Shown here piece by piece: positions 6,010-6,131 of a stretch of 6,131 nucleotides of DNA. The notes below the pieces were generated by a model. That model was not told the origin of the DNA. It ran no database searches and saw only the letters and a list, made by a program, of their open reading frames with translations. The translations under genes were made by a program, and so were the position numbers. The DNA comes from Patescibacteria group bacterium (GTDB taxonomy: Bacteria > Patescibacteria > Paceibacteria > UBA6257 > 2-01-FULL-56-20): the NCBI GenBank assembly GCA_023484365.1, contig JAMDBA010000065.1:1-6131 (forward strand), read 5' to 3'. Every line of letters starts with the position of its first letter. Position 1 is the stretch's first letter.

Positions 6010-6015
6010 ATTATA
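6010..6015 (-). promoter_or_regulatory. Candidate distal -10 box (TATAAT)
   Basis: Minus strand reads TTATTATGTATAATTACAAA. The hexamer is perfect TATAAT with TG immediately before it. Possible -35 elements are TTGATT (6035-6040, spacer 19) and TTGTCG (6031-6036, spacer 15), neither ideal. If used, the transcript would carry the repeats in a leader of about 140 bases before the sigma ATG. Confidence 0.35.
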
Positions 6016-6068
6016 CATAATAATCCGCGGCGACAATCAATCCTCCGCTGTTTTCGCCTGATAATTAA

Positions 6069-6131
6069 AATTTTTGCCTGTATGAATCCCGCGGAATTGT
6101 TTTGAAAGTTAACGGGAACACTTTGGCGATA
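6069..6131 (+). pseudogene. Fragment of a DUF5666-like coding sequence, plus strand, cut by the window edge
   Basis: Reading the plus strand in frame from 6069 gives NFCLYESRGIVLKVNGNTLAI, whose last 13 residues equal those in the DUF5666-like protein at 4308-4808. DNA identity is exact over 6096-6131. A stop (TAA 6066-6068) precedes the frame and there is no ATG or GTG before the shared part, so no intact gene can start here; the ATG at 6082 is in another frame and stops after seven codons. It could be a broken paralogue, a recent small inverted duplication, or a chimeric join if the window ends at a contig end. Confidence 0.45.

Larger units (their letters stand above)
5911..6015. repeat. 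Three tandem 35-bp repeats upstream of the sigma gene
   Basis: Units at 5911-5945, 5946-5980 and 5981-6015 with exact 35-bp period. Units 1 and 2 match at 29 of 35 positions, sharing CAAGCCCGGTA and CTATTTATAGATTC; unit 3 matches unit 1 at 23 of 35. CTAT-TT-ATAG in units 1 and 2 is a small inverted repeat, and in unit 1 outer arms GTAGA (5924-5928) and TCTAC (5942-5946) extend it. A degenerate partial fourth copy (GCAAGC, CGGT, AACT, ATTT at about 5888-5912) overlaps the promoter. There are no unique spacers, so this is not a CRISPR array. Position suggests regulator-binding sites or a structured leader. Confidence 0.8.
5868..6131. other. Control region upstream of the sigma gene
   Basis: These 264 bp contain no complete gene. 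Going away from the sigma ATG they hold a -10 box (5881-5886), a degenerate partial repeat (about 5888-5912), three 35-bp tandem repeats (5911-6015), a second TATAAT (6010-6015), an AT/GC mixed stretch with no recognised content (6016-6090; TTTTCGCCTG at 6051 and TTTTTGCCTG at 6071 are near-copies 20 bp apart), and the inverted copy of the DUF5666-like gene segment (6091-6131). Confidence 0.7.

Noticed and set aside
5911..6015. CRISPR array
   Set aside because: The three units are contiguous with no unique spacers, and the repeat decays across its full length; there are no cas genes.

Overview
The window reads as one minus-strand operon from a bacterium with moderately AT-rich DNA and the standard stop codons (TAA and TGA both used). 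Short intergenic gaps, few recognisable Shine-Dalgarno sites, a very long MacA-like adaptor and small membrane-anchored DUF5666-like proteins suggest a candidate-phylum (Patescibacteria/CPR-type) genome. That assignment is an inference; no marker gene is present to prove it.

Layout in the direction of transcription (right to left). The right end (about 5868-6131) is the control region: a near-consensus -10 box (5881-5886) just before the first gene, three tandem 35-bp repeats (5911-6015), a second TATAAT box (6010-6015), and at the very edge a plus-strand fragment that repeats 36 bp of an operon gene exactly, in inverted orientation. Then follow an ECF-type sigma factor (5244-5867), a two-pass membrane protein that is probably its anti-sigma factor (4801-5226), a membrane-anchored DUF5666-like protein (4308-4808), a MacA/YknX-like adaptor (2490-4304), an ABC ATPase of the MacB/LolD/YknY type (1722-2441) and its MacB/YknZ-type permease (509-1735). 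Gaps between these six genes run from a 14-bp overlap to 48 bp, with no terminator visible, so they are probably co-transcribed. After a 154-bp gap holding a perfect 13-bp inverted repeat, a second DUF5666-like gene starts at 354 and runs off the left edge.

How the genes may work together (inference): the sigma factor and membrane partner sense an envelope condition and switch on their own operon, which supplies a tripartite-like export pump. The ATPase and permease are separate polypeptides, as in Bacillus YknYZ, rather than fused as in Proteobacterial MacB. The adaptor carries a large insertion where classical MacA would dock TolC. The DUF5666-like proteins have no known function but bracket the pump. 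The most unusual items are the 35-bp repeat array in the sigma control region, the 36-bp inverted copy at the window edge, the adaptor insertion and the long-loop inverted repeat after the permease gene.
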